Shown: positions 41,411 to 51,176, numbered from the stretch's first letter. The stretch: DNA of 64,000 bases from Pseudomonas marvdashtae (GCF_014268655.2 NZ_JABWQX020000001.1:836001-900000), one strand, 5' to 3'. Notes: generated by a model from the letters alone, not told the origin. Program-made: numbers and translations.

Positions 41411-41429
41411 AATGAGAATTTATGCTATT
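41411..41429. promoter_or_regulatory. Fur-like site upstream of the TonB receptor
   Basis: AATGAGAATT, a strong half of the common Pseudomonas iron box, stands 45 bases before the receptor ATG; the second half is degenerate. It overlaps the likely promoter (minus-strand TATATT at about 41397-41402). Confidence 0.45.
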
Positions 41430-41469
41430 CCTGATTTGCAATCCCAACGGGCGGTGCGACGTTTCGCTA

Positions 41470-41491
41470 AATCCCCTCGCCACAGGGGATT
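41470..41491. terminator. hairpin at the 3' end of algW
   Basis: AATCCCCT (41470-41477) and AGGGGATT (41484-41491) form an 8-bp stem 22 bases past the algW stop. It carries the CCCCTCGCCAC core of the dispersed repeats. Confidence 0.5.
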
Positions 41492-41513
41492 CAGGTCAAG
41501 GGAGGGAGGGCGC

Positions 41514-42674
41514 TTACTGTTCTTCCTTGAGCGCCACCGGTGCCGGCGGTGGACGCAGGCCGATTTCAGCCGTGAGCTTGAGCTCCTTGCCGTTGCGCAT
41601 CACCTGGACAGTCACCTTGTCGGTGGGCTTGATCCGCGCCACTTGGTTCATCGAGCGGCGGCCATCGCCCGCCGGTTCGCCATCGATGCTCAGGATCACA
41701 TCGCCCAGCTGCAAGCCGGCCTTCTGCGCCGGGCCGTCGCGGAAGATCCCTGCCACTACGATCCCGGGGCGCCCGGACAAGCCGAAAGACTCCGCCAGTT
41801 CCTGGGTCAGCGGTTGCACTTCGATACCCAGCCAGCCACGAATCACCTGGCCGTGTTCGATGATCGACTTCATCACCTCCATCGCCAGTTTCACCGGAAT
41901 GGCGAAGCCGATGCCCTGGCTGCCGCCGGACTTGGAGAAAATCGCGGTGTTGATCCCGGTGAGGTTGCCGTTGGCATCCACCAGTGCGCCGCCGGAGTTG
42001 CCGGGGTTGATCGCGGCGTCGGTCTGGATGAAGTCTTCGTAGTTGTTCAGGCCCAACTGGTTACGGCCGGTGGCGCTGATGATGCCCATGGTCACTGTCT
42101 GGCCGACGCCGAACGGGTTACCGATCGCCAGGGTCACGTCGCCGATGCGGATACTGTCGGAACGGCCGATGGTGATCGCCGGCAGGTTTTTCAGATCGAT
42201 CTTGAGCACGGCGAGGTCGGTTTCCGGATCGCTGCCGATCACCCGCGCCAGGGTCTCACGGCCATCCTTGAGCGCCACGACGATCTGGTCGGCACCGCTG
42301 GTGACATGGTTGTTGGTCAGGATATAGCCTTCCGGACTCATGATCACACCCGAACCCAGGCTCGACTCCATGCGTTTCTGCTTGGGCGAGTTGTCGCCGA
42401 AAAAACGCCGGAATTGCGGATCTTCGAAGAGCGGGTGGTTGGGTTTGTTGATGACCTTGGTGGTGTAGAGGTTGACCACCGCCGGCGCGGCCAGGGTGAC
42501 TGCGTCGGCATAGGACACCGGCCCCTGCTGCGGCGCCTTGGTTTGCGGCGCCTGTTGCAGGTTGACGTCCAGGCTTGGCAGCCCGACCCATTCCGGGTAG
42601 CGCTGGATAATCAATAGAGCGACAAGCACGCCGGCCAATAGCGGCCAGCCGGAAAAACGCAGCGCCTTGAGCAT
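41514..42674 (-). CDS. algW: periplasmic serine protease AlgW (DegS homologue)
   Basis: 386 residues. One N-terminal membrane anchor (about 8-25), a trypsin-like domain with triad His123 (TNNHV), Asp153 (ETDLAV), Ser227 (GNSGGA), and a C-terminal PDZ domain (about 270-370). AlgW senses misfolded outer-membrane proteins and cuts the anti-sigma factor MucA, releasing AlgU (sigma-22), which turns on alginate and envelope stress genes in Pseudomonas. It lies divergent from the NIF3 gene. Confidence 0.96.
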   Translation of the reverse strand: MLKALRFSGWPLLAGVLVALLIIQRYPEWVGLPSLDVNLQQAPQTKAPQQGPVSYADAVTLAAPAVVNLYTTKVINKPNHPLFEDPQFRRFFGDNSPKQKRMESSLGSGVIMSPEGYILTNNHVTSGADQIVVALKDGRETLARVIGSDPETDLAVLKIDLKNLPAITIGRSDSIRIGDVTLAIGNPFGVGQTVTMGIISATGRNQLGLNNYEDFIQTDAAINPGNSGGALVDANGNLTGINTAIFSKSGGSQGIGFAIPVKLAMEVMKSIIEHGQVIRGWLGIEVQPLTQELAESFGLSGRPGIVVAGIFRDGPAQKAGLQLGDVILSIDGEPAGDGRRSMNQVARIKPTDKVTVQVMRNGKELKLTAEIGLRPPPAPVALKEEQ

Positions 42675-42779
42675 TAAGCACGTCCTACGATGGTTGCAGG
42701 CGGGATGAGACCGCCCATAATGTCGCGCATTATACGAGGCCGCGCGCGCCTCTGAACGGGATATTTAGGAGTCTTTTTG

Positions 42780-43538
42780 ATGGCCGTCGCCCTGAACACC
42801 CTGGTTGAAGAAGCGGACCGTTACCTGGCAAGCAGCCGAATTGCCGATTACTGCCCCAATGGATTGCAAGTCGAAGGCGCGCCCCAGGTGATGCGCATCG
42901 TCAGCGGCGTGAGCGCCAGCCAGGCCTTGCTCGACGCCGCCGTGGAGGCCGATGCCGACTTGGTGCTGGTGCATCATGGTTATTTCTGGAAGGGCGAAAA
43001 TCCGTGTATTACCGGCATGAAGCAGCGTCGCCTCAAGACGTTGCTCAAGCACGATATCAGCCTGCTGGCCTATCACTTGCCACTCGATTTGCACCCCGAG
43101 GTCGGCAATAACGTGCAACTGGCCCGGCAGTTGGATATCACCGTCGAAGGGCCGCTGGATCCGGATAATCCGAAAACCGTCGGCTTGGTCGGCTCCTTGT
43201 CCGAGCCGATGACGCCGCGGGATTTCGCCCGCAAGGTCCAAGAGGTCATGGGCCGCGAGCCGTTGTTGGTCGAAAGCGAGCAAATGATCCGTCGCGTCGG
43301 CTGGTGCACTGGCGGGGGGCAGGGCTATATCGATCAGGCAGTGCTGGCCGGAGTTGATCTGTACCTCAGTGGCGAGGCGTCCGAGCAGACTTTTCACAGC
43401 GCCCGGGAAAACGGCATCAGCTTCATCGCCGCCGGTCACCATGCGACCGAACGCTACGGCGTCCAGGCATTGGGCGACTATCTGGCGCGACGTTTTGCAC
43501 TGGAACACATCTTTATCGACTGCCCGAACCCCATTTGA
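42780..43538 (+). CDS. NIF3-like dinuclear metal centre protein
   Basis: 252 residues of the NIF3/YbgI family: DYCPNGLQVEG at the start, the metal-binding VHHGYFW in the middle, and AGHHATERYGVQALGD towards the end. The fold forms a hexameric toroid with two metals per subunit; the E. coli relative has been linked to GTP cyclohydrolase-like or metal chaperone roles, with no settled reaction. The ATG at 42780 follows TAGGAG. Confidence 0.92.
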   Translation: MAVALNTLVEEADRYLASSRIADYCPNGLQVEGAPQVMRIVSGVSASQALLDAAVEADADLVLVHHGYFWKGENPCITGMKQRRLKTLLKHDISLLAYHLPLDLHPEVGNNVQLARQLDITVEGPLDPDNPKTVGLVGSLSEPMTPRDFARKVQEVMGREPLLVESEQMIRRVGWCTGGGQGYIDQAVLAGVDLYLSGEASEQTFHSARENGISFIAAGHHATERYGVQALGDYLARRFALEHIFIDCPNPI

Positions 43539-43683
43539 GACGCCTTCGGCGCCCGAACCCGCAGGCATATCCATATGCTGTTTCGATCTAGCCGGCGCCC
43601 TGATTAGAAGAGGTCGCTGTGCTAGGATTCCCCGCTCGAACACGGCCCGGTGGCCGTTCATAAGAAAGTTTTCGTGAGTAGCC

Positions 43684-44601
43684 ATGGTCGACAAACTGAC
43701 GCATCTGAAACAGCTGGAGGCGGAAAGCATCCACATCATCCGCGAGGTGGCCGCCGAGTTCGATAACCCGGTGATGCTGTACTCCATCGGTAAAGACTCC
43801 GCCGTGATGCTGCACCTGGCACGCAAGGCGTTCTTCCCCGGCAAGCTGCCGTTTCCGGTGATGCACGTCGACACCCGCTGGAAATTCCAGGAAATGTACA
43901 AGTTCCGCGACCGCATGGTCGAGGAACTGGGCCTGGACCTGATCACTCATGTGAACCCGGACGGCGTGGCGCAGGGCATCAACCCGTTCACCCACGGCAG
44001 TGCCAAGCACACCGACATCATGAAGACCGAAGGCCTCAAGCAGGCCTTGGACAAATATGGTTTCGATGCTGCGTTCGGCGGTGCCCGTCGCGATGAAGAG
44101 AAATCCCGCGCCAAGGAGCGCGTGTACTCGTTCCGTGACAGCAAGCACCGCTGGGACCCGAAGAACCAGCGCCCGGAACTGTGGAACGTCTACAACGGCA
44201 AGGTCAACAAGGGCGAGTCGATCCGCGTCTTCCCGCTGTCGAACTGGACCGAACTGGACATCTGGCAGTACATCTACCTCGAAGGCATCCCGATCGTGCC
44301 GCTGTATTTCGCTGCCGAGCGTGAAGTGATCGAGAAGAACGGCACGCTGATCATGATCGACGACGAGCGCATCCTCGAGCACCTGTCCGACGAAGACAAA
44401 GCCCGTATCGTCAAGAAGAAAGTGCGTTTCCGTACCCTTGGCTGCTACCCGTTGACGGGCGCGGTGGAGTCCGAGGCCGAAAGCCTGACGGACATCATCC
44501 AGGAAATGCTCCTGACGCGAACTTCCGAGCGCCAGGGCCGGGTCATCGATCACGATGGCGCAGGCTCGATGGAAGATAAAAAACGTCAAGGTTATTTCTA
44601 A
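43684..44601 (+). CDS. cysD: sulfate adenylyltransferase subunit 2
   Basis: 305 residues of the PP-loop ATP pyrophosphatase family: [17 protein letters not shown] is the nucleotide loop, with [12 protein letters not shown] further on. With CysN it activates sulfate to APS in the cytoplasm, the first step of sulfate assimilation. It lies 9 bp before cysN. Confidence 0.98.
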   Translation: MVDKLTHLKQLEAESIHIIREVAAEFDNPVMLYSIGKDSAVMLHLARKAFFPGKLPFPVMHVDTRWKFQEMYKFRDRMVEELGLDLITHVNPDGVAQGINPFTHGSAKHTDIMKTEGLKQALDKYGFDAAFGGARRDEEKSRAKERVYSFRDSKHRWDPKNQRPELWNVYNGKVNKGESIRVFPLSNWTELDIWQYIYLEGIPIVPLYFAAEREVIEKNGTLIMIDDERILEHLSDEDKARIVKKKVRFRTLGCYPLTGAVESEAESLTDIIQEMLLTRTSERQGRVIDHDGAGSMEDKKRQGYF

Positions 44602-44610
44602 GGGGCTGTC

Positions 44611-46509
44611 ATGTCGCATCAATCTGATTTGATCAGCGAGGACATCCTCGCCTACCTGGGCCAGCACGAGCGTAAAGAGCTGCTGCGCTTTTTGACCTGC
44701 GGTAACGTCGACGACGGCAAGAGCACCTTGATCGGGCGCCTGCTGCACGACTCCAAGATGATCTACGAAGATCACCTGGAAGCCATCACCCGCGATTCGA
44801 AGAAAGTCGGCACCACCGGTGACGATATCGACCTGGCGTTGCTGGTCGATGGGCTGCAGGCCGAGCGTGAGCAAGGCATCACCATCGATGTCGCCTACCG
44901 CTATTTCTCCACCGCCAAGCGCAAATTCATCATCGCCGATACCCCCGGCCATGAGCAGTACACCCGCAACATGGCCACCGGTGCTTCCACCTGTGACCTG
45001 GCGATCATCCTGGTGGACGCTCGCTACGGCGTGCAGACCCAGACCCGTCGCCACAGCTTCATCGCCTCGTTGCTGGGCATCAAGCACATCGTCGTGGCCA
45101 TCAACAAGATGGACCTCAAGGACTTCGACCAGGGTGTGTTCGAGTCGATCAAGGCCGACTACCTGAAGTTCGCCGAAGGCTTGAAGCTCAAGCCCACCAG
45201 CATGCACTTCGTGCCGATGTCCGCCCTCAAGGGCGACAACGTGGTGAACAAGTCCGAGCGCTCGCCGTGGTACACCGGCCAATCGCTGATGGAGATCCTC
45301 GAGACCGTGGAAGTGGCGGGCGACCGTAACTTCACCGACCTGCGTTTCCCGGTGCAGTACGTCAACCGTCCGAACCTCAACTTCCGCGGTTTCGCCGGCA
45401 CCCTCGCCAGCGGCATCGTGCACAAGGGCGACGAAGTGGTGGTACTGCCTTCGGGCAAGAGCAGCCGCGTGAAATCCATCGTCACCTTCGAAGGCGAGCT
45501 GGAACACGCCGGTCCAGGCCAGGCGGTGACGCTGACCATGGAAGACGAGATCGACATCTCCCGTGGCGACCTGCTGGTGCATGCCGACAACGTGCCGCCG
45601 GTCACCGACAGCTTCGAAGCGATGCTGGTGTGGATGGCCGAAGAGCCGATGCTGCCGGGCAAGAAATACGACATCAAGCGTGCCACCAGCTACGTGCCGG
45701 GTTCGATTGCGAGCATCGTCAACAAGGTCGATGTGAACACCTTGGAAGAAGGTCCGGCCAGCGCGTTGCAACTCAACGAAATCGGCAAGGTGAAGATCGC
45801 CCTGGATGCGCCGATCGCCCTGGACGGTTACGAGAGCAACCGCACCACTGGCGCGTTCATCGTCATCGATCGCCTGACCAACGGCACGGTCGGCGCCGGC
45901 ATGATCGTCGCCCAGCCGCTGACCCACGGCAGCAGCACGCACCACGGCAAACTGGCCCATGTGTCGGTGGAAGAACGCACCCAGCGCTTCGGCCAGCAGC
46001 CGGCCACGGTCTTGTTTAGTGGCTTGTCGGGCGCTGGCAAGAGCACGCTGGCCTATGCGGTCGAGCGCAAGTTGTTCGACTCGGGCCGTGCGGTCTTTGT
46101 CCTCGATGGCCAGAACCTGCGCCATGACCTGAACAAGGGCTTGCCGCAGGACCGTGCCGGGCGAACCGAGAACTGGCGCCGTGCGGCGCATGTCGCTCGT
46201 CAGTTCAACGAAGCGGGCTTGCTGACCTTGGCTGCGTTCGTTGCGCCGAGTGCCGAAGGGCGTGAGCAGGCCAGGGACCTGATCGGCCGTGAGCGTCTGC
46301 TGACGGTCTACGTCCAGGCCTCGCCAACGGTGTGTGCCCAGCGTGATCCGCAAGGGCTGTACGCCGCCGCCGGCGACAACATCCCGGGCGAGTCCTTCCC
46401 GTATGACGTGCCGCTGGATGCCGACCTGGTGATCGACACCCAGGCGCTGACATTGGAAGAGAGCGTCAAGCAAGTGTTGGATCTGCTGCGCAAGCGTGGG
46501 GCGATCTAA
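44611..46509 (+). CDS. cysNC: bifunctional sulfate adenylyltransferase subunit 1 / APS kinase (CysNC)
   Basis: 632 residues, a fusion. The GTPase half has [16 protein letters not shown] (G1), [12 protein letters not shown] (G3) and NKMDLKD (G4), with EF-Tu-like domains II and III to about residue 450. The C-terminal APS kinase has its own P-loop [11 protein letters not shown] (about 468-478). CysN drives CysD by GTP hydrolysis; CysC phosphorylates APS to PAPS. The kinase substrate motif reads DGQNLRHDL instead of the usual DGDNVRHGL. The gene ends at a strong terminator. Confidence 0.97.
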   Translation: MSHQSDLISEDILAYLGQHERKELLRFLTCGNVDDGKSTLIGRLLHDSKMIYEDHLEAITRDSKKVGTTGDDIDLALLVDGLQAEREQGITIDVAYRYFSTAKRKFIIADTPGHEQYTRNMATGASTCDLAIILVDARYGVQTQTRRHSFIASLLGIKHIVVAINKMDLKDFDQGVFESIKADYLKFAEGLKLKPTSMHFVPMSALKGDNVVNKSERSPWYTGQSLMEILETVEVAGDRNFTDLRFPVQYVNRPNLNFRGFAGTLASGIVHKGDEVVVLPSGKSSRVKSIVTFEGELEHAGPGQAVTLTMEDEIDISRGDLLVHADNVPPVTDSFEAMLVWMAEEPMLPGKKYDIKRATSYVPGSIASIVNKVDVNTLEEGPASALQLNEIGKVKIALDAPIALDGYESNRTTGAFIVIDRLTNGTVGAGMIVAQPLTHGSSTHHGKLAHVSVEERTQRFGQQPATVLFSGLSGAGKSTLAYAVERKLFDSGRAVFVLDGQNLRHDLNKGLPQDRAGRTENWRRAAHVARQFNEAGLLTLAAFVAPSAEGREQARDLIGRERLLTVYVQASPTVCAQRDPQGLYAAAGDNIPGESFPYDVPLDADLVIDTQALTLEESVKQVLDLLRKRGAI

Positions 46510-46532
46510 GGGAGGCAGCTGCAAGCGACAAG

Positions 46533-46570
46533 AAAAAGCCCGCCGATGAGTGATCATCGGCGGGCTTTTT
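46533..46570 (+). terminator. Rho-independent terminator of cysDN
   Basis: A long perfect stem AAAAAGCCCGCCGATGA/TCATCGGCGGGCTTTTT, symmetric, so it can also serve the convergent acyltransferase gene. Confidence 0.92.
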
Positions 46571-46598
46571 CATTCCTCTATGGGACAACTCGATCAAC

Positions 46599-46714
46599 TG
46601 TGGGAGCAACTGTGTGGGAGCAAGGCTTGCCCGCGATGAAAACGCCGCGGTCTCTTGAGGACCGCAGCGCCTGGATCGCGAGCAAGCTTTGCTCCCACAA
46701 AGCCGGCTCCCACA
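46599..46714. repeat. REP-type composite element (TGTGGGAGCAAG family)
   Basis: Main arms TGTGGGAGCAAGGCTTGCCCGCGAT (from 46613) and its near-perfect complement ending at 46699 enclose an inner GCGGTC...GACCGC hairpin; outer TGTGGGAGC copies stand at 46599 and, inverted, at 46705-46714. This paired arrangement is typical of BIME-like clusters in Pseudomonas. Confidence 0.8.
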
Positions 46715-46722
46715 AGGGAAAA

Positions 46723-47631
46723 TCAGTGCTGGCCGGGAAATTCGCGATGCATCTGCACAAGCAACGCATCCTTGTCCTGCCACAACTGATTGATCCAGCC
46801 CTGGAACTCCAGGCGATATTCACCGTCCTGGTCGTAGTTCTTGCCGATGAACTGCGGCGGGATCTTCAACGCTTGGAAATGCACCACCACCTCGCCCACG
46901 TTGCCGCAGAGCAAATCCCAATACCCCGGACGACCGCCCGGGTAATGGATGGTCACGTTGATGATCGACTCCAACTGTTCACCCATCGCATCGAGTACAA
47001 ACGCGATGCCACCGGCCTTGGGCTTGAGCAGGTAGCGAAACGGTGACTGCTGCTGGGCATGCTTGCCTTCGGTAAAACGCGTGCCTTCGACGAAGTTGAA
47101 AATGCCCACCGGATTGTCGCGAAACTTCGCACAGGTCTTGCGGGTGGTTTGCAGGTCCTTGCCTTTCTTTTCCGGGTGTTTTTCCAGGTAAGCCTTGGAG
47201 TACCGCTTCATGAACGGAAAACCCAGGGCCCACCAGGCCAGGCCGATCACCGGCACCCAGATCAATTCCTGCTTGAGGAAGAACTTCAACGGCCGGATGC
47301 GGCGGTTCAGCACGTACTGCAACACCATGATGTCGACCCAGCTCTGGTGGTTGCTGGTGATCAGGTACGAGTGCTGGTAGTCCAGGCCCTCCAGGCCGCT
47401 GAGGTGCCATCGGGTACGCCGCAGCAGATTCATCCAGGCCTTGTTGTTGCTGATCCAGGCTTCATGGATGTGGCTCATCAGCCAGTCGGTGACGCGCTGG
47501 GCGGGGGGGAAGGGCAGCAACAGCTTGAAAATCGCCACGATGAACAACGGTGTGCAGCAGGCGATGGTGTTCAGGGCCAACAGCAGCGAGGCAATGACGC
47601 CGCGCATAGGGGCAGGCAGGAAGTCCAGCAT
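46723..47631 (-). CDS. PlsC-family acyltransferase
   Basis: 302 residues. The acyltransferase motif HxxxxD is His95-Asp100 (NHQSWVD), with FVEGTRFTEGK as the acyl-acceptor loop and one or two N-terminal membrane helices (about 10-40). It belongs to the LPLAT branch like E. coli YihG, whose role is fine tuning of phospholipid acyl chains. It is followed (upstream on this strand) by pta, whose stop it nearly touches; the two may be co-transcribed. Confidence 0.9.
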   Translation of the reverse strand: MLDFLPAPMRGVIASLLLALNTIACCTPLFIVAIFKLLLPFPPAQRVTDWLMSHIHEAWISNNKAWMNLLRRTRWHLSGLEGLDYQHSYLITSNHQSWVDIMVLQYVLNRRIRPLKFFLKQELIWVPVIGLAWWALGFPFMKRYSKAYLEKHPEKKGKDLQTTRKTCAKFRDNPVGIFNFVEGTRFTEGKHAQQQSPFRYLLKPKAGGIAFVLDAMGEQLESIINVTIHYPGGRPGYWDLLCGNVGEVVVHFQALKIPPQFIGKNYDQDGEYRLEFQGWINQLWQDKDALLVQMHREFPGQH

Positions 47632-49731
47632 TTAAATGTCCAAAGGTCGGTTGGCGGCTTGGATCGCGGTCAGGGCGATGGTGTACACGATGTCGTCGAC
47701 CTGGGCGCCGCGGGGCAAGTCATTCACCGGTTTGCGCAAGCCTTGCAGCATCGGCCCGAGGCTGACGCAATCGGCGCTGCGCTGCACAGCCTTGTGGGTG
47801 GTGTTGCCGGTGTTGAGGTCCGGGAAAATGAACACCGTCGCCCGGCCGGCCACCTGGCTGTTGGGCGCCAGTTGCCGGGCCACGGTTTCGTTGGCGGCGG
47901 CGTCGTATTGCAGCGGACCGTCGATCAGCAGGCCGTGCTGGGCTTCGTGGGCCAGCAGGGTGGCTTCGCGGACTTTTTCCACTTCTTCGCCACTGGCCGA
48001 CTCGCCGCTGGAATAGCTGAGCATCGCCACCCGTGGCGTGATGCCGAACGCGGCGGCCGAGTCGGCGCTTTGCAGGGCGATTTCCGCCAGCTCCGCAGCG
48101 CTGGGGTGCGGGTTCATCACGCAGTCGCCGTAGACCAGCACTTCTTCGGGAAACAGCATGAAAAACACCGAGGACACCAGGGAGCAGCCTGGCGCGGTCT
48201 TGATCAGTTGCAAGGCTGGGCGGATGGTGTTGGCGGTGGAGTGGATGACCCCGGAGACCAATCCGTCCACTTCATCCAGGGCCAGCATCATGGTGCCGAT
48301 GACCACGGTGTCTTCCAGTTGCTGCTCGGCCATCGGCGCGTTCAGACTCTTGCTCTTGCGCAACCGCACCATCGGCTCGACGTAGCGCTCGCGGATCGAG
48401 TCCGGATCGAGAATCTCCAGCCCTGGCGGCAGTTCGATGCCTTGGGCGCGGGCCACCGCCTCGACGTCGGCCGGCTTGGCCAGCAGCACGCAACGGGCGA
48501 TGCCCCGGGCCTGGCAAATGGCGGCGGCCTGGACGGTCAGCGGTTCGCTGCCTTCGGGCAGGACGATGCGTTTGTTGGCGGCCTGGGCGCGCTGGATCAA
48601 CTGATAGCGGAACACCGCCGGCGACAGGCGCATTTCCCGCGGCGTGCCGCAGCGCTGGTGCAACCATTTGGCGTCCAGGTGGCTGGCGACGAAATCGGTG
48701 ATGATCTCCGCACGTTCGCGGTCATCGATGGGGATTTCCTTGTTCAGGCCGTTGAGCAGGTTGGCGGTGTCATAGGAGCCGGTGCTCACCGACAGCACCG
48801 GCAAGCCTGCCTGCAAGGCGCCGCGGCACAGGTCCATGATGCGTGGGTCGGGCAAGGTGTCGCTGGTCAGCAACAGGCCGGCCAGCGGCACGCCGTTGAT
48901 CGCCGCGAGGCTCACGGCGAGGATGATGTCGTCGCGGTCGCCAGGCGTGACGACCAGGACGCCTGGCTTGAGCAGTTCCACGGTGTTGCGCATGGTGCGA
49001 GCGCAGATAATGATGTTGCTCATGCGCCGGCTCTCGTAATCACCGGCGTTGAGCACCTGTGCGCCCATCAGGTCGGCCACGTCGCGGGTGCGCGGGGCGT
49101 TGAGTTCGGGGCGAAACGGGATGCAACCGAGCAGACGGAAGTCGCCGCTGCGCAGCAAGGGCGAGTGCTCCTTGAGGCGCGCGGAGAACGCTTCCATGCT
49201 TTCGTCAGTGCGGACCTTGTTAAGGATTACGCCAAGCACCTTCGGGTCTTTCGGCCCGCCGAACAATTGTGCCTGCAACTCGACGCGGCCGGACAGCTCG
49301 GTCAGCACTTCGTTTTCCGGGGCTGACACGAGGATGACCTCGGCGTCCAGGCTCTTGGCCAAGTGTAGGTTGACCCGGGCGGCGTAGCTGGCGCTGCGGG
49401 TCGGGACCATGCCTTCGACGACCAGCACGTCCTTGCCGATGGCGGCTTGCTGGTAGAGGGTGATGATTTCCTCCAGCAGTTCATCGAGCTGGCCGTCGCC
49501 TAGCATGCGCTCCACATGGGCCAGGCCCAAGGGTTGTGGCGGCTTGAGGCCGTGGGTACGGGCCACCAGTTCGGTGGAGCGTTCCGGCCCGGTATCGCCG
49601 GGGTGAGGCTGGGCGATGGGTTTGAAAAAGCCGACTTTCAGCCCGGCCCGTTCGAGGGTACGCACCAGCCCGAGGCTGATGGAGGTCAGACCCACACCAA
49701 AATCGGTGGGCGCGATAAAAAAAGTTTGCAT
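47632..49731 (-). CDS. pta: phosphate acetyltransferase
   Basis: 699 residues, the long Pta: an N-terminal P-loop/dethiobiotin synthetase-like domain (FFIAPTDFGVGLTSISLGL), a DRTGG domain (about 210-330) and the C-terminal PTA_PTB catalytic domain (about 370-690). It makes acetyl phosphate from acetyl-CoA. In PAO1, pta is recalled next to ackA; here no acetate kinase gene is adjacent, and the next gene upstream is DUF3565. Confidence 0.97.
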   Translation of the reverse strand: MQTFFIAPTDFGVGLTSISLGLVRTLERAGLKVGFFKPIAQPHPGDTGPERSTELVARTHGLKPPQPLGLAHVERMLGDGQLDELLEEIITLYQQAAIGKDVLVVEGMVPTRSASYAARVNLHLAKSLDAEVILVSAPENEVLTELSGRVELQAQLFGGPKDPKVLGVILNKVRTDESMEAFSARLKEHSPLLRSGDFRLLGCIPFRPELNAPRTRDVADLMGAQVLNAGDYESRRMSNIIICARTMRNTVELLKPGVLVVTPGDRDDIILAVSLAAINGVPLAGLLLTSDTLPDPRIMDLCRGALQAGLPVLSVSTGSYDTANLLNGLNKEIPIDDRERAEIITDFVASHLDAKWLHQRCGTPREMRLSPAVFRYQLIQRAQAANKRIVLPEGSEPLTVQAAAICQARGIARCVLLAKPADVEAVARAQGIELPPGLEILDPDSIRERYVEPMVRLRKSKSLNAPMAEQQLEDTVVIGTMMLALDEVDGLVSGVIHSTANTIRPALQLIKTAPGCSLVSSVFFMLFPEEVLVYGDCVMNPHPSAAELAEIALQSADSAAAFGITPRVAMLSYSSGESASGEEVEKVREATLLAHEAQHGLLIDGPLQYDAAANETVARQLAPNSQVAGRATVFIFPDLNTGNTTHKAVQRSADCVSLGPMLQGLRKPVNDLPRGAQVDDIVYTIALTAIQAANRPLDI

Positions 49732-49780
49732 GCGGTTTCCCTAGCAAGGCGCGGCCTATGACTGGCCGTCTACCATCAAT

Positions 49781-50089
49781 TCAGTCGTCAAGGTTATCGC
49801 TAACCGGGCCTTGGGCGCACCAGCCGCAATCAAAGGGCTGGCCTATTTTTTCAATACGTTGCGCAGGGTCCAGCACCCAGGCCCGGGATTGCCAGGGTGG
49901 CTGATGGCGCAGGTGCTGCGTGTGGCCACAGGACAGCTCGGCCACCCAGTGCCCGTCCTCATCCTGATGAAAACCTGTGACCGTTGGTCTGTTCGAGCTA
50001 GCCCGTTTGTCCGGGTTCCGTTCGCTTTCGGGCAAATCCTTGTTTAGACTTGTCCGTTCTTCATTCTTATGCAAAAGGTCTCGCCCCAT
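49781..50089 (-). CDS. DUF3565 domain-containing protein
   Basis: About 102 residues with the DUF3565 core TGFHQDEDGHWVAELSCGHTQHLRH and CGWCAQG, which carries a Cys-His set suggestive of zinc binding (CGH...H...CGWC). The true start is uncertain: ATG 50089 lies in a CATG that also holds the slyD start, and the N-terminal 25 residues before the conserved core look unconserved. Function unknown. Confidence 0.7.
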   Translation of the reverse strand: MGRDLLHKNEERTSLNKDLPESERNPDKRASSNRPTVTGFHQDEDGHWVAELSCGHTQHLRHQPPWQSRAWVLDPAQRIEKIGQPFDCGWCAQGPVSDNLDD

Positions 50090-50573
50090 GCTGATCGCCG
50101 CCAATAAGGCTGTCTCCATCGACTATACCCTGACCAACGACGCTGGTGAGGTCATCGACAGCTCTGCCGGCGGCGCTCCGCTGGTCTACCTGCATGGCGC
50201 AGGCAACATCATCCAGGGCTTGGAAAAAGCCCTGGAAGGCAAAACCACCGGTGACGAATTGAACGTCTCCGTCGAGCCGGAAGACGCCTATGGCGAATAT
50301 TCCGCCGAACTGGTCAGCACCCTCAGCCGCAGCATGTTCGAAGGCGTGGATGAGCTGGAAGTGGGCATGCAGTTCCACGCATCGGCGCCGGACGGCCAGA
50401 TGCAGATCGTGACCATCCGCGACCTGGAAGGCGACGACGTCACCGTTGACGGCAACCACCCATTGGCCGGCCAGCGCTTGAACTTCCAAGTCAAGATCGT
50501 CGACATCCGTGACGCCAGCCAGGAAGAAATCGCCCATGGCCACGTCCATGGCGAAGGCGGCCATCACCACTGA
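50088..50573 (+). CDS. slyD: FKBP-type peptidyl-prolyl isomerase SlyD
   Basis: 161 residues: FKBP domain (LTNDAGEVIDSS), inserted IF domain (about 70-125), and a short His-rich tail (AHGHVHGEGGHHH) for nickel binding. SlyD is a cytoplasmic proline isomerase and chaperone that also supplies nickel to hydrogenase; the tail here is far shorter than in E. coli. Start ATG 50088 matches the family (MLIAANKAVSIDYTL). Confidence 0.95.
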   Translation: MLIAANKAVSIDYTLTNDAGEVIDSSAGGAPLVYLHGAGNIIQGLEKALEGKTTGDELNVSVEPEDAYGEYSAELVSTLSRSMFEGVDELEVGMQFHASAPDGQMQIVTIRDLEGDDVTVDGNHPLAGQRLNFQVKIVDIRDASQEEIAHGHVHGEGGHHH

Positions 50574-50686
50574 TTTCTGCGCTACGCTCAGATTGACTGG
50601 AGAGGCGCCCTATGGCGCCTTTTTAGTCGCTTGCTGTTAGCATCGCCATGGCTGTTTCGAAAAGATCCGCAAACCTGGAGTTCGTC

Positions 50687-51169
50687 ATGAGTGCTTTCCA
50701 CGACCTTAAACTGACAGCGCTGGATGGTCAGGAGCTTCCTCTGGCGCCCTTCAAAGGGCAAGTCGTGCTGGTGGTCAATGTTGCCTCCAAATGTGGCCTG
50801 ACGCCTCAATACGCGGCGTTGGAAAATCTCTATCAGCAATACAAGGACAAGGGCTTCAGCGTGCTGGGTCTACCCTGCAACCAGTTCGCCGGGCAAGAGC
50901 CTGGGACCGAACAGGAAATCCAGGACTTCTGCAGCCTCAACTATGGCGTGACGTTTCCATTGTCCAGCAAGCTGGAAGTGAACGGCCACGACCGTCACCA
51001 GCTTTATCGCCTGCTGGCGGGCGAAGGCGCGGAGTTCCCCGGGGACATCACCTGGAACTTCGAAAAGTTCCTGCTCGGCAAGGACGGCCGCGTGCTGGCG
51101 CGGTTTTCCCCGCGCACCGCGCCGGATGATCCGGCGGTGATCCAGGCGATCGAAAAAGCGCTGTCCTAG
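50687..51169 (+). CDS. glutathione peroxidase (BtuE/Gpx type)
   Basis: 160 residues. Active Cys36 in VNVASKCGLTPQY, the Gln of PCNQFAGQEPG and the Trp of TWNFEKFL form the standard triad. It is the Cys, not Sec, form and such enzymes usually accept thioredoxin as well as glutathione. ATG 50687 with CTGGAG upstream gives the family start (MSAFHDLKL). Confidence 0.94.
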   Translation: MSAFHDLKLTALDGQELPLAPFKGQVVLVVNVASKCGLTPQYAALENLYQQYKDKGFSVLGLPCNQFAGQEPGTEQEIQDFCSLNYGVTFPLSSKLEVNGHDRHQLYRLLAGEGAEFPGDITWNFEKFLLGKDGRVLARFSPRTAPDDPAVIQAIEKALS

Positions 51170-51176
51170 CACGTAG

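Noticed and set aside
43588..46557. Very long open frame opposite cysD-cysNC
   Set aside because: It mirrors two well-supported genes on the other strand; the composition (Val/Asp/His/Arg/Gln-rich, no domain) is that of an antisense shadow in high-GC DNA.
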